Below, one piece after another: positions 1 through 8,801 of a stretch of DNA of 64,000 nt. Position 1 is the stretch's first letter, and the number at the start of each line of letters is the position of its first letter. This DNA is from Alteromonas lipotrueae (GTDB taxonomy: Bacteria > Pseudomonadota > Gammaproteobacteria > Enterobacterales > Alteromonadaceae). The DNA lies in assembly GCF_019249215.1 (NCBI RefSeq), contig NZ_JAESDI010000008.1:124001-188000 (forward strand). The letters are read 5' to 3'. The position numbers and the translations under genes were made by a program. The notes under the pieces were generated by a model. That model worked only from the letters and a program-made list of their open reading frames with translations, was not told the DNA's origin and searched no databases.

Positions 1-1490
1 CGATTGAAGCTATGGTGGCGGCGGCGGCGTCTATTGCCGTGGAATACCCCCATATGAATGGCATGGGTGGCGACGGATTTTGGTTAATTAGCGAACCTGG
101 CAAAGCCCCTGTTGGCATTGATGCGTCGGGCGTTGCCTCACTAGGTGCCACCCCTGAATTTTATAAAGACGACAGCGCTATTCCTAGCCGAGGCGGAAAA
201 TCAGCCCTGACTATGGCCGGTGCTGTTGCGGGTTGGAATGAAGCGTTAAAAATAAGCCACCAGTGGCAAGATGGTCTGCCGCTTAATACCTTGTTTGATA
301 CGGCAATTAGCCAGGCTAATTGGGGTATTGAGGTAACGCAAAGCTTGGTAGATGCCAGCAATAAAACCTTTGACGATTTGGCGAGTGACCCAAACTTCGA
401 TCAGTTTTTAATTAAGGGCAAAGCACTTAAAAAAGGCAAAATCCTTAAACTGACAGCGTTATCTAAAACACTCAGCCACTTAGCCAAAGCCGGGCTTGAT
501 GACTTCTATCATGGCGAACTCGCTAGCAAACTAGCAGCCGATTTAGAAGCCGCTGGCTCACCTATTCGTATTGAAGATTTCAATCAATACAAAGCGCAAA
601 TTGTAGAACCGCTTTCAGTTACTACCAGCAAAGGCACTTTGTATAACTTACCTGCACCTACCCAAGGTGTAGCGTCGTTAATTATTTTAGCGCTGTACGA
701 CAAGGTTCAGCATTTAGGCACTACCGATGCTGACATGGTTCACTTATTGATTGAATGCACCAAACAAGCGTTTATTGCACGAAATGCGAACGTGACCGAC
801 CCATCACGTACGCCTGTAGATTTATCTAGCCTATTAACCGATGCCTCGCTAGATGAAATGGTTAAACACATTTCGGTAGAAAAAGCGCAGCCATGGCCAC
901 ATGTGGCGAAGCCAGGCGATACCATTTGGATGGGCGCGTGTGACAGCGAAGGCCGAATGGTAAGTTACATTCAATCGCTTTATTGGGAGTTTGGTTCAGG
1001 CATTGTTAGCCCACAAACCGGCATTGTATGGAATAACCGAGGGACTTCATTCTCGTTAGACTCTGCTAGCAACCAATACTTAAAGCCTGGGTTGAAACCG
1101 TTTCATACGCTTAACCCTGCCTTCGCCGATTTATCCGATGGGCGACGCATGAGTTACGGCACCATGGGCGGTGAAGGTCAGCCACAAACACAAGCTGCTT
1201 TATTTGCCCGCCATATTTATCACAACCAACCTATTGATAAAGCCATTGCGCTTGGCCGCTGGTTACTAGGCCGTACTTGGGGTGATGAAAGTAACAACTT
1301 AAAAGCCGAGCGTGACTTAGCCGAGTATGTAGGCGAAAGCCTTATTGCCCGTGGTCACGACATGGTGACTGTCGACCCTTGTAACGAACTGATGGGTCAC
1401 GCGGGAGCGGTCATTCGCACGCCAACGGGGTCTGTCAGTGCAGCAAGCGATCCACGCAGCGATGGTAAAGCCTTTACTGATAGGGTTTAA
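1..1490 (+). CDS. Gamma-glutamyltransferase-family Ntn hydrolase, 5' truncated; candidate oxamate amidohydrolase (HpxW-like)
   Basis: The reading frame is open at the left edge. In-frame codons before the first ATG (position 12) continue the family pattern (A-I-E-A-M-V-A-A-A), so the true start lies outside. The visible 492 residues show the GGT fold: the early glycine-rich GMGGDGF segment, a probable nucleophile/autocleavage threonine at T304 (numbered from the ATG at 12; GDTIWMGACD context), and a late GMGGEGQPQTQ segment. In Klebsiella, HpxW of this family hydrolyses oxamate to oxalate at the end of a urate pathway that also uses an aminotransferase (HpxJ) and an allantoate amidohydrolase (HpxK). 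Both partners follow at 2,573 and 3,801, which favours oxamate amidohydrolase over a glutathione-type transpeptidase. No export signal can be judged because the N-terminus is missing. The family call is firm; the substrate is inferred from neighbours. Confidence 0.85.
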   Translation, partial: IEAMVAAAASIAVEYPHMNGMGGDGFWLISEPGKAPVGIDASGVASLGATPEFYKDDSAIPSRGGKSALTMAGAVAGWNEALKISHQWQDGLPLNTLFDTAISQANWGIEVTQSLVDASNKTFDDLASDPNFDQFLIKGKALKKGKILKLTALSKTLSHLAKAGLDDFYHGELASKLAADLEAAGSPIRIEDFNQYKAQIVEPLSVTTSKGTLYNLPAPTQGVASLIILALYDKVQHLGTTDADMVHLLIECTKQAFIARNANVTDPSRTPVDLSSLLTDASLDEMVKHISVEKAQPWPHVAKPGDTIWMGACDSEGRMVSYIQSLYWEFGSGIVSPQTGIVWNNRGTSFSLDSASNQYLKPGLKPFHTLNPAFADLSDGRRMSYGTMGGEGQPQTQAALFARHIYHNQPIDKAIALGRWLLGRTWGDESNNLKAERDLAEYVGESLIARGHDMVTVDPCNELMGHAGAVIRTPTGSVSAASDPRSDGKAFTDRV

Positions 1491-1683
1491 CTGCGCAGCT
1501 TAATCGTTAGATTCTACATCTATCGATAATAGTTAACTCTATACGGGTTTAATAAACTACCCAAGCCGTTTTATCGGTGTGTTGCTTTTGGCTTATTTTT
1601 AAAGGACGTCCACCCCTTTTTAGATAAGCCAGAGCAATCCACCATAATTTAATTGTGGCCAAGCGTTTTTTTACTTACACAAA

Positions 1684-1695
1684 TTTGTATACAAA
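1684..1695. promoter_or_regulatory. Perfect palindrome TTTGTATACAAA, possible GntR/FCD-type operator
   Basis: A 12-bp perfect palindrome lies 49 bp upstream of the TauE/SafE gene start. The core TTGTATACAA resembles operators reported for FCD-type GntR regulators. It differs from the RutR-like sites elsewhere in the locus, so this arm may have its own regulator. No GntR gene is visible in the window. Confidence 0.4.
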
Positions 1696-1744
1696 AAGCT
1701 TGCTCACAAGCACAAGATTTAATTCATAACGAGACTCTTTATTT

Positions 1745-2563
1745 ATGCAGTTTTTACTCGATAACATGACGGTAATTTTATCGTTAATTGGTACAGGCGT
1801 GTTCGCCGGATTACTGGCTGGCCTGTTAGGTGTCGGCGGCGGTATTGTTATAGTGCCAGTCCTGTTTTTTCTATTTCAAGCGTTAGGCGTATCGGCAGAA
1901 AGTGCGATGGTAATAGCAACCGCAACATCGCTGGCCACAATTGTTCCAACGTCTATTAGCTCTATTCGCGCCCACCACAGCAAAGGTAACGTAGATTTTG
2001 CGCTATTAAAGGCATGGGCTGTGTTCATCTTAATTGGCGTTCTAGCAGGAAGTTACTTAGTCACCGTACTAGACGCTAACTTCTTAACATTGATGTTTGG
2101 TGTTATTGCCACCTTGTCTGCCATCAACATGCTAATTGGCAAAAAAGATGCCTTGTTTAACAGCCTACCTGGGCGTGTTGGGCAATCTATTATGGCGGCG
2201 TGTATTGGCTTTTTCAGTTCCATGGTTGGGATTGGTGGCGGCACACTTACCGTACCTACCCTTACCTTTTGTAACTACCCTGCGCACAGAGCAGTAGGTA
2301 CAGCTGCCGCTGTTGGCCTAATTATATCGCTGCCAGCTGCTATTACCCTTTTATTTGTAGGCACTACACCTGTTGATGCGCCGTTTGCTACCTACGGTTA
2401 CGTTAACCTACTTGGTTTCGCATGCATTGTACCGCTAACGGTAATTTTTGCGCCAATTGGTGCAGGCATTGCCAATAAGTTAGACGCAGGCCTACTTAAG
2501 AAGATTTTCGCTGTTGTTCTCATCATTACTGGCCTGCGCATGCTTGCGCAGGTGTTTATCTAG
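1745..2563 (+). CDS. TauE/SafE family membrane exporter (DUF81)
   Basis: This 272-residue protein is strongly hydrophobic with about eight predicted membrane segments. It has the two glycine-rich repeats typical of the family (GLLGVGGGIVIVP near residue 27 and MVGIGGGTLTVP near residue 160). The family carries anionic organic sulfur or carboxylic compounds across the inner membrane. It is the first gene after the palindrome at 1,684 and lies 9 bp before the aminotransferase gene, so the two are probably co-transcribed. In this setting it might export or import an oxalate-like end product such as oxamate or oxalurate; that is inference from position only. The ATG at 1,745 follows a weak purine-rich stretch (cgagac). 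Confidence 0.85.
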   Translation: MQFLLDNMTVILSLIGTGVFAGLLAGLLGVGGGIVIVPVLFFLFQALGVSAESAMVIATATSLATIVPTSISSIRAHHSKGNVDFALLKAWAVFILIGVLAGSYLVTVLDANFLTLMFGVIATLSAINMLIGKKDALFNSLPGRVGQSIMAACIGFFSSMVGIGGGTLTVPTLTFCNYPAHRAVGTAAAVGLIISLPAAITLLFVGTTPVDAPFATYGYVNLLGFACIVPLTVIFAPIGAGIANKLDAGLLKKIFAVVLIITGLRMLAQVFI

Positions 2564-2572
2564 GAGCCTAGT

Positions 2573-3808
2573 ATGACTGGTTTTGCACCTTTAACCCCTC
2601 CACCGCGCCTTTTAATGGGCCCAGGCCCTATTAACTGTTATCCCCGTGTTTTGTCTGCCATGTCTACACAATTGGTGGGGCAATACGACCCAGTAATGAC
2701 GGGCTACATGAATGAAACCATGGCGCTATACCGCACGTTATTTAACACTGAAAACCAACAAACCATGCTGATTGACGGCACGTCGCGCGCTGGTATTGAA
2801 GCGGTTTTAGTGTCGGCTATTGAGCCTGGAGACAAAGTATTAGTACCTATTTTCGGTCGTTTTGGGCATTTATTGGCTGAAATTGCAGAGCGCGCCGACG
2901 CGGAAGTACACACTATTGAAGTGCCATGGGGTGAAGTATTTAAGCCCGAGCAAATAGAAGCGGCCATTAAGAAAGTTCAGCCAAAGCTGTTAGCGATTGT
3001 ACAAGGCGACACTTCTACCACTATGTTTCAGCCTCTTGATGACATTGGTGCCATTTGTGAAGCCAACGACGTGTTGTTCTATTGCGATGCAACCGCATCG
3101 GTAGGTGGTAACCCGTTAGAAGTAGACAAATGGAAGCTAGATGCAGTTTCAGTAGGTTTGCAGAAATGTTTAGGCGGCCCTTCAGGCAGTGCGCCCATTA
3201 CCATGAGCAAAAAATTCGTTGATGTGGTGCGAACTCGCCATCACGTTGAAGCCGGTATTCGAGATGCACACCATGAAAGTGCCCGTGGCCCGAAAATTCG
3301 TTCTAATTATTTCGACCTTGGCATGATCATGGATTATTGGGGTGATGAGCGTTTAAACCACCATACCGAAGCCGCTACCATGCTTTATTGTGCCCGTGAA
3401 TGCGCTATTTTGCACCTTGAAGAAGGCCAGCAAAATGTTATTGCACGTCACAAAGTAGCAGGCGATGCCATGCTAGCAGGCGTGCAAGCGTTGGGGCTAA
3501 CACCATTTGGCGACCTAGCTAACAAAATGAGTAATGTAGTAGGTGTGGTTATTCCTGATGGCGTACACGGCGAGCAAGTACGTGAAGACCTGCTACTGCG
3601 TTTCAACATTGAAATTGGCACCAGCTTTGGCCCTCTCAAAGGTAAAATTTGGCGTATAGGCACCATGGGTTATAACGCCCGCCAAGATGCGGTATTGCAT
3701 ACCCTTCAGTCGCTAGAAACCGTATTACGTAAGCAAGGTATGTCGCTACCGGCTGGCGCTGGCGTAGACGCCGCACTTGCTGTGTATTCGGGAGCCATGA
3801 ATGTCTGA
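2573..3808 (+). CDS. pucG: Class V aminotransferase, probable (S)-ureidoglycine--glyoxylate aminotransferase
   Basis: A 411-residue PLP enzyme of the alanine-glyoxylate/serine-pyruvate class. The N-terminal LMGPGPINCYPRV motif and the PLP lysine K198 (QKCLGGPSGS) are clear, and the aspartate that pairs with the cofactor is in FYCDATAS. PucG/HpxJ enzymes transaminate ureidoglycine with glyoxylate, giving glycine and an unstable product that yields oxalurate. The assignment rests on direct linkage to allantoate amidohydrolase: the next gene starts at 3,801, overlapping this one by 8 bp, a sign of translational coupling. An alanine-glyoxylate aminotransferase of other function is the main alternative. 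No ureidoglycine aminohydrolase (AllE) or ureidoglycolate lyase is visible in the window, which fits a transamination route. Confidence 0.85.
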   Translation: MTGFAPLTPPPRLLMGPGPINCYPRVLSAMSTQLVGQYDPVMTGYMNETMALYRTLFNTENQQTMLIDGTSRAGIEAVLVSAIEPGDKVLVPIFGRFGHLLAEIAERADAEVHTIEVPWGEVFKPEQIEAAIKKVQPKLLAIVQGDTSTTMFQPLDDIGAICEANDVLFYCDATASVGGNPLEVDKWKLDAVSVGLQKCLGGPSGSAPITMSKKFVDVVRTRHHVEAGIRDAHHESARGPKIRSNYFDLGMIMDYWGDERLNHHTEAATMLYCARECAILHLEEGQQNVIARHKVAGDAMLAGVQALGLTPFGDLANKMSNVVGVVIPDGVHGEQVREDLLLRFNIEIGTSFGPLKGKIWRIGTMGYNARQDAVLHTLQSLETVLRKQGMSLPAGAGVDAALAVYSGAMNV

Positions 3809-5033
3809 GTTTTCTGATGCGGCCGCGTTAGTCATGGCGCGCTGTGAAGCACTAGGTTCGTTAAGCCAAAACCCTACCTGTTTAGACAGACGCTATTTAA
3901 CCGAACAGCACAAGCTCGCCAACCAATTAACCTCTGGTTGGATGATAGAAGCTGGCATGACAACTTGGCAAGACAGTGTGGGTAATATTTGGGGCCGCTA
4001 TACATCGGCCGTTCCAAATGCACCTCGATTGATTATTGGCAGTCACTTAGACACCGTTCCAAATGGCGGTAAATATGATGGCATGCTAGGTGTGGTAGCC
4101 CCTGTTACGCTAATGGCCATGTTCAGCGGCGTAGGCCAACAGTTTCCTTTTCATATCGATATTGTTGGTTTTTGTGACGAAGAAGGCACGCGTTTTGGCA
4201 CCACACTTTTAGGTAGCCGTGCATTAACGGGCAAATGGCAAAACGAATGGCGCAGGCTAAAAGATGAAGATGGCATTTCGCTTGAAGATGCGATGAAAAA
4301 CTTCGGACTGGATTTTGATGCCATTAACAGCGCTACCATTGCACGGACCGACTTACTGGGTTACTTAGAATTGCATATTGAGCAAGGCCCAGTATTAGAG
4401 CAAGAGAATTTACCGGTCGGTGTGGTTAACGCTATTGCCGGTGCGAAGCGCTTTTCTTTAACCGTTACCGGTATGGCAGGACACGCGGGTACTGTGCCTA
4501 TGTCGATGCGCCATGATGCTTTGTGCACCAGCGCAGAAATGATTTTAGCAGTAGAGTCTATTAGCCAGCAGCGTCCAGGCGTTGTGGCTACCGTGGGTAA
4601 AATTGAAAATGCGCCCAATGGAGTGAACGTAATTTCAGGGCGCTGTCAGTTCTCATTAGACATTCGCAGTGAAGAAGACCCGTTAAGAGACGCCGCATTG
4701 GCAGAGATTTTGCAAAAAATCAATGACATTGCCATATTGCGTAATGTGGAATTAAAAGTTGAGCAAACGCACAGTGCGCCAGCGGTTCACTGTGATAGCG
4801 CCCTACAAAATACATTGCTTAAGGGTGTAACTGAAGCTGGGATAGTACCCAAAGTACTGGCCTCGGGTGCAGGACATGATGCAATGGCAATGGCTGAGAT
4901 ATGCCCTGTTGCTATGTTATTCACACGCTGTAAGGGTGGTATTAGTCACCATCCGGCTGAGTCAATCACCACAGATGATGTTGCCGCTAGCTTGGCGGTA
5001 TTGCACCACAGTCTTCGCACGTTAAAGTACTAA
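3801..5033 (+). CDS. allC: Allantoate amidohydrolase (M20 family)
   Basis: A 410-residue binuclear metallohydrolase of the M20/AllC group. It shows the metal-ligand pattern H82-L-D84 and D93 (GSHLDTVPNGGKYDG), the catalytic/bridging glutamates E127-E128, H192 in ELHIEQGP and H383 near the C-terminus. The lid-domain histidine is in GMAGHAGTVPMS, and H359 lies in SGAGHDAMA. It opens allantoate to ureidoglycine with release of ammonia and CO2, supplying the substrate for the aminotransferase encoded just upstream. Close relatives include beta-ureidopropionase and N-carbamoyl-L-amino-acid hydrolases; gene context decides for allantoate. It is cytoplasmic, with no signal peptide. Confidence 0.88.
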   Translation: MSEFSDAAALVMARCEALGSLSQNPTCLDRRYLTEQHKLANQLTSGWMIEAGMTTWQDSVGNIWGRYTSAVPNAPRLIIGSHLDTVPNGGKYDGMLGVVAPVTLMAMFSGVGQQFPFHIDIVGFCDEEGTRFGTTLLGSRALTGKWQNEWRRLKDEDGISLEDAMKNFGLDFDAINSATIARTDLLGYLELHIEQGPVLEQENLPVGVVNAIAGAKRFSLTVTGMAGHAGTVPMSMRHDALCTSAEMILAVESISQQRPGVVATVGKIENAPNGVNVISGRCQFSLDIRSEEDPLRDAALAEILQKINDIAILRNVELKVEQTHSAPAVHCDSALQNTLLKGVTEAGIVPKVLASGAGHDAMAMAEICPVAMLFTRCKGGISHHPAESITTDDVAASLAVLHHSLRTLKY

Positions 5034-5098
5034 GGCATAGTTCCTGCCTACGCAAGGTTCACGTTTAAGCATTATTCGTTAAATGATAAGAAACAGGT

Positions 5099-5473
5099 AT
5101 GAGTAAGATGAAGATAGCAAGGATATATAACGACGATGAAGGCAAGAGCCACTTTGGTGAAATCGATATTCCACTGAAGGATGGCGGACCTATTGGTCTG
5201 TTGTCAGAAAAGTTTGGGGCCGATAAGATTATCTTTAGAGAAACCCCTGCTGACTATGACTTTAAATGGCACCCCGCGCCAGCACGCCAGCTTCTTTTTA
5301 TATTAAAAGGTCGCGCAGAATTCACTGTTTCTAGCGGTGAGCGCCATGTGTTTGGTTCTGGCGATGTTATTCTACTCGAAGACACCGAAGGCGAAGGTCA
5401 TTGCTCAAAAGCCATGTATAACGAAGTGCGTCATTCTATCTTTGTAACGCTAGACGAAGGCGTTGAATTTTAA
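5099..5473 (+). CDS. Single-domain cupin protein, function unknown
   Basis: A 124-residue protein with one cupin barrel: a first motif around HPAPARQLLFILKGRAEF and a second around GSGDVILLEDTEGEGHCS. It is too short to be the two-cupin ureidoglycine aminohydrolase (AllE/UGHY, about 260 residues). It lies 65 bp after the allantoate amidohydrolase gene and before a hairpin terminator, so it is probably the last gene of the left purine operon. Its role could be metal-dependent catalysis on a ureide intermediate or ligand sensing; nothing in the sequence decides between these. The start ATG at 5,099 is preceded by the weak Shine-Dalgarno-like AACAGGT. Confidence 0.75.
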   Translation: MSKMKIARIYNDDEGKSHFGEIDIPLKDGGPIGLLSEKFGADKIIFRETPADYDFKWHPAPARQLLFILKGRAEFTVSSGERHVFGSGDVILLEDTEGEGHCSKAMYNEVRHSIFVTLDEGVEF

Positions 5474-5501
5474 TTAGTTTCAAAGCCTTGCTGTTAATTT
5501 G

Positions 5502-5527
5502 AGCGCGTCATATTGGCGCGCTTTTCG
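5502..5527 (+). terminator. Intrinsic terminator after the cupin gene
   Basis: A GC-rich 6-bp stem (AGCGCG/CGCGCT) with a 9-nt loop is followed by a short T tract (TTTTCGTTT). It closes the left-hand operon about 30 bp after the cupin stop codon. Confidence 0.6.
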
Positions 5528-5634
5528 TTTAAAGGCACTACATTGGTGCAGCGTATACTTAATGTCATTTTCTCCCTTCGCTTATTTTACCTTAAATTAC
5601 CCGTTAATCATTGAGTTAACCTTCTTTTTAACCA

Positions 5635-5650
5635 TAGACTAACTGGTCAG
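5635..5650. promoter_or_regulatory. RutR-like operator 1
   Basis: TAGACTA-AC-TGGTCAG matches the RutR consensus TTGACCA-NN-TGGTCAA at 11 of 14 specified positions. It lies 48 bp upstream of the secreted adenosine-deaminase-like gene. Three better copies of the same palindrome lie before other purine genes in this window. Confidence 0.55.
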
Positions 5651-5698
5651 CTTCTTGCAAACCTCACGCATTATGATTTTAACACTGCTGTAGTACTC

Positions 5699-7168
5699 AT
5701 GCGTTTGCGACTTACCTTGTTATCTTTTCCACTTGTTGTCTTTATCTGCCTTACCAGCGTTGCTATCAAAAGCGCTGCCACACCAAGTTCAGTAGCCAGT
5801 TCTTCTACTTCCTCATTTTTTTCAATGCCCTTATGGTTTGAAAGTTTTAAACAAACGGCCACGCCACGCCAGATGTATCAATTTTTACAAGCCATGCCAA
5901 AAGGAGGCGATTTACATCACCACTTGTCAGGTTCAGGGTTTAGTGAATGGTGGTACGAACTGGCAGCAGATCCTACTAAAAATGGGGGATATACCTATTA
6001 CACACTGGTGAGCAACACCCTATGCCATTCAGGCAAACAAAGTGCATTACGCTTTCATACCATCAGCAAAACGACATGGGCTAGGTTACCGCCGTGTATT
6101 CAGAAAAATTACACTGAATTAGGATTGCTTGATGACAATTTAAAACGCGAGTTTATGGATAGTATTCGCTTACATACTCCGTCAGAAGGGCGAGAAGAAT
6201 TCTTTTCTACCCATTGGCAACGGTTAAACGAGCTCACGGCTAATCCCACGTTAGTATCAAAAATATTGCTACGTAATATGCAAGCTTACCAAAAGGAAAA
6301 TCTGCAATATTTGGAAACCCAAGTGAATGTTCGCTATACAAAGAAACCGGATGGTAGCCCTTATACGCCCGACGAAGCACTCGGTATTTATACCGACATG
6401 CTTGCCAGCGACGAGGCACAAGCCACGCAAGTTACTGTTCGTTTTCAATATGCTCTGGTGCGTTTTTTACCCGACGCCGAAGCGCAACTAGAATGGATTT
6501 ATGACTTTGTGGATAGCCACAGAGACTTGTACGTGGGTATTAATTTAGTAGGCAGAGAAGATGACATGAATGGGCAACCGAAACGGTTTGCATCAACACT
6601 TCGTAAGCTTCGTGCCAAATACCCTAAAGTTTCATTGGCCTTTCACGCTGGTGAGTCAGAAACCGCAGACACAAACGTACGAGACACCTTATTGCTTGGA
6701 GCAGAGCGCATTGGGCATGGTTTAAATACCATTTTCGACCCAGATACTCTATTGCTAATGAGAAACGGCCAGTACCTTATAGAAATTAACCTTATTTCGA
6801 ACTTACTGCTTGAATACATTCCCAGCTACGATGCCCACCCCTTTCCAGAATATTTGCGAACAGGTATTCCTACCGCGCTATCTACCGATGATAGAGGTAT
6901 GTTCGATTCCACCTTGACCGACGAGTTTTATGTTGCGGTTACCGAATTCAACTTAAGTTGGGAAGAAGTACTCACATTAGGCACCAACAGTTTGCAGTAC
7001 AGTTTTTTACAACCCGATGAAAAAGCGCAGCAGCTTGCTTTATATCACCAACGTATTGCTGGGTTTGAACGCTTAGTTGCAGTAGATAACGTCACCACTC
7101 CTACCCTAAAATTTCGCGCATTCATCTGTACGTTTGAAAGCGAATTGTGCAGCAACGATAAGGATTAA
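5699..7168 (+). CDS. Exported adenosine-deaminase-family protein (ADGF/ADA2-like)
   Basis: A 489-residue amidohydrolase with an N-terminal signal peptide (MRLRLTLLSFPLVVFICL, then an Ala/Ser-rich stretch). The deaminase zinc and catalytic residues are present: H73 and H75 (DLHHHLSG), H316 in FHAGES with the adjacent glutamate, H340 in RIGHGL and D397-D398 in STDDRG. It is longer than cytoplasmic adenosine deaminases (about 335 residues), as in secreted ADGF/ADA2-type enzymes, which carry extra N-terminal material. Expected reaction: adenosine to inosine outside the cytoplasm. It starts 48 bp after a RutR-like site and is followed after 2 bp by the NCS2 permease gene, so the two form an operon. 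Whether it is periplasmic or released cannot be told here. Confidence 0.85.
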   Translation: MRLRLTLLSFPLVVFICLTSVAIKSAATPSSVASSSTSSFFSMPLWFESFKQTATPRQMYQFLQAMPKGGDLHHHLSGSGFSEWWYELAADPTKNGGYTYYTLVSNTLCHSGKQSALRFHTISKTTWARLPPCIQKNYTELGLLDDNLKREFMDSIRLHTPSEGREEFFSTHWQRLNELTANPTLVSKILLRNMQAYQKENLQYLETQVNVRYTKKPDGSPYTPDEALGIYTDMLASDEAQATQVTVRFQYALVRFLPDAEAQLEWIYDFVDSHRDLYVGINLVGREDDMNGQPKRFASTLRKLRAKYPKVSLAFHAGESETADTNVRDTLLLGAERIGHGLNTIFDPDTLLLMRNGQYLIEINLISNLLLEYIPSYDAHPFPEYLRTGIPTALSTDDRGMFDSTLTDEFYVAVTEFNLSWEEVLTLGTNSLQYSFLQPDEKAQQLALYHQRIAGFERLVAVDNVTTPTLKFRAFICTFESELCSNDKD

Positions 7169-7170
7169 TC

Positions 7171-8544
7171 ATGCAAGAGAAACCTCAAGATTTACTTTAT
7201 AGCCTGCACGACAAACCCAATGCGGCAGCTTGCTTAACGGCTGCGGTTCAGCACATGCTGGCGAGCTTTATTGGTGTCATAACGCCTACATTAATTATCT
7301 CTGCAACTCTGGGACTTACAGAGCACACGGCCTACCTTATTTGCATGGCGCTTTTTGTCAGTGGTGTTGGCACCTTTATTCAAACGAAAAAATTTGGCCC
7401 AGTGGGCAGTGGATTAGTGGCTATTCAGGGCACTAGCTTTGCCTTTATCAGTGCATTGCTATTGGCCGGCATGAAAGTAAAAAATGAAGGTGGCAGTAGC
7501 GAAGAAATTTTATCTCTACTTTTTGGTTTAACCCTAGCGGGGGCGGTCGTTGAGGTAGTTTTCAGTTTATTTGTTACTCAACTTAAACGCATTATCACAC
7601 CACTAACGACGGGTATTGTTATTACCGCCATTGGCTTATCGCTTATCAATGTTGGAATGACCGACTTAGCAGGTGGGTTTAATGCTGAATCATTTGCGAG
7701 TTTAGATAATTTAGGATTAGGGGTAAGCGTTTTACTAATTATTGTATTTTTAAACGCGTCGAATAATCACTGGGTACGACTATCGGCCATTTTTGTGGGG
7801 ATGACATTGGGTACCGCCTATGTGTGGATCACCAAAGGATTAGACTTTTCTCACTTAAATGCCCTACCTGCTATTGCGGTTCCCCAACCCTTTGCGTTTG
7901 GTATTAGCTTCGATATCACCTTGTTTTTACCCATTGCCCTCATTTATTTATTTACTGCGATTGAAACCGCAGGCGATTTAACCGCGAATAGCCTATTTTG
8001 CAAAGAACCCGTGACTGGCCCACTTTATTTATCGCGCATTAAAGGTGGCATTCTAGGTGATGGACTTAACTCAATGATTGCGGGTGCCTTTAATACATTT
8101 CCCAATACCACCTTTGGGCAGAACAACGGGGTTATTCAGCTAACTGGTATTGCGAGTAGAAAAGTGGGTTTCTTCGTGGCGGGCATGTTTGTGTTTGTTG
8201 GTCTTTTTCCTGCTGTGGGGGGGGTGCTACAAGCTATACCTAAGCCGGTGTTGGGCGGGGCAACACTGGTTATGTTTGCCATGGTGGCCGTAGGTGGTTT
8301 GAAGTTACTTGCTAGCTACGCGTTAGATAGAAGAAGTAGCTTGATCACCGCGTGTGCATTAGGGATGAGTATTGGTGTAATGATGGTGCCCAGCGCATTA
8401 TCGCAATTGCCTACATGGCTGGAAAACGTTTTACTTTCACCCGTAACCTCTGCGGGCCTGACTGCCATCATTTTAGAACTTTCTTTGCCACGTGCACCGC
8501 AAAAATCAGCAGAAGTCACCTCAGATACTCAAAGTGAAGTATAA
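7171..8544 (+). CDS. NCS2 xanthine/urate/uracil-type permease
   Basis: A 457-residue inner-membrane transporter with about 14 hydrophobic segments. Family signatures are QGTSFAFISALL near residue 87, AIETAGDLTANS near residue 265 and NTFPNTTFGQNNGVIQLTG near residue 308, the last being characteristic of xanthine and urate carriers of the NAT/NCS2 family. Proton symport of a purine base is expected. The gene is 2 bp downstream of the exported deaminase gene and under the same putative RutR-like control. Its substrate is most likely xanthine, hypoxanthine or urate; uracil cannot be excluded from sequence alone. Confidence 0.88.
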   Translation: MQEKPQDLLYSLHDKPNAAACLTAAVQHMLASFIGVITPTLIISATLGLTEHTAYLICMALFVSGVGTFIQTKKFGPVGSGLVAIQGTSFAFISALLLAGMKVKNEGGSSEEILSLLFGLTLAGAVVEVVFSLFVTQLKRIITPLTTGIVITAIGLSLINVGMTDLAGGFNAESFASLDNLGLGVSVLLIIVFLNASNNHWVRLSAIFVGMTLGTAYVWITKGLDFSHLNALPAIAVPQPFAFGISFDITLFLPIALIYLFTAIETAGDLTANSLFCKEPVTGPLYLSRIKGGILGDGLNSMIAGAFNTFPNTTFGQNNGVIQLTGIASRKVGFFVAGMFVFVGLFPAVGGVLQAIPKPVLGGATLVMFAMVAVGGLKLLASYALDRRSSLITACALGMSIGVMMVPSALSQLPTWLENVLLSPVTSAGLTAIILELSLPRAPQKSAEVTSDTQSEV

Positions 8545-8696
8545 AGAGCAAATTTGGTGCAACACGCAGGGTAAATATCACAACGCTGGTGCAGAGAGCC
8601 ATCAGCATTGCTCCACTTCACATTTTGATAACATCACCACTTTCCCAACTCTAGAAAAAACTCAATAAAATCATTAATTTAAATTTATTCTACTTC

Positions 8697-8712
8697 CTGA
8701 CCAACTGGACAA
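8697..8712. promoter_or_regulatory. RutR-like operator 2
   Basis: CTGACCA-AC-TGGACAA matches TTGACCA-NN-TGGTCAA at 12 of 14 positions. It lies 89 bp upstream of the TonB-dependent receptor start at 8,802, placing outer-membrane uptake under the same regulator as the permeases. Confidence 0.6.
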
Positions 8713-8801
8713 GAAGCTGGCACTCATTGTGCTTTTACCCAGACAGAAAAATAAAAAAGTATAAAAAGCCTTTTAAAAGGTTATTAAAAATAGAGGAAAC
8801 C

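Noticed and set aside
7171-8544. Purine riboswitch before either NCS2 permease gene
   Set aside because: The gap before the gene at 7,171 is 2 bp, and the leader at 19,677-19,735 shows no purine-aptamer loops.
8727-8801. Longer N-terminus for the TonB receptor
   Set aside because: The extension is highly charged and precedes a normal signal peptide; the ATG at 8,802 has a good ribosome binding site.
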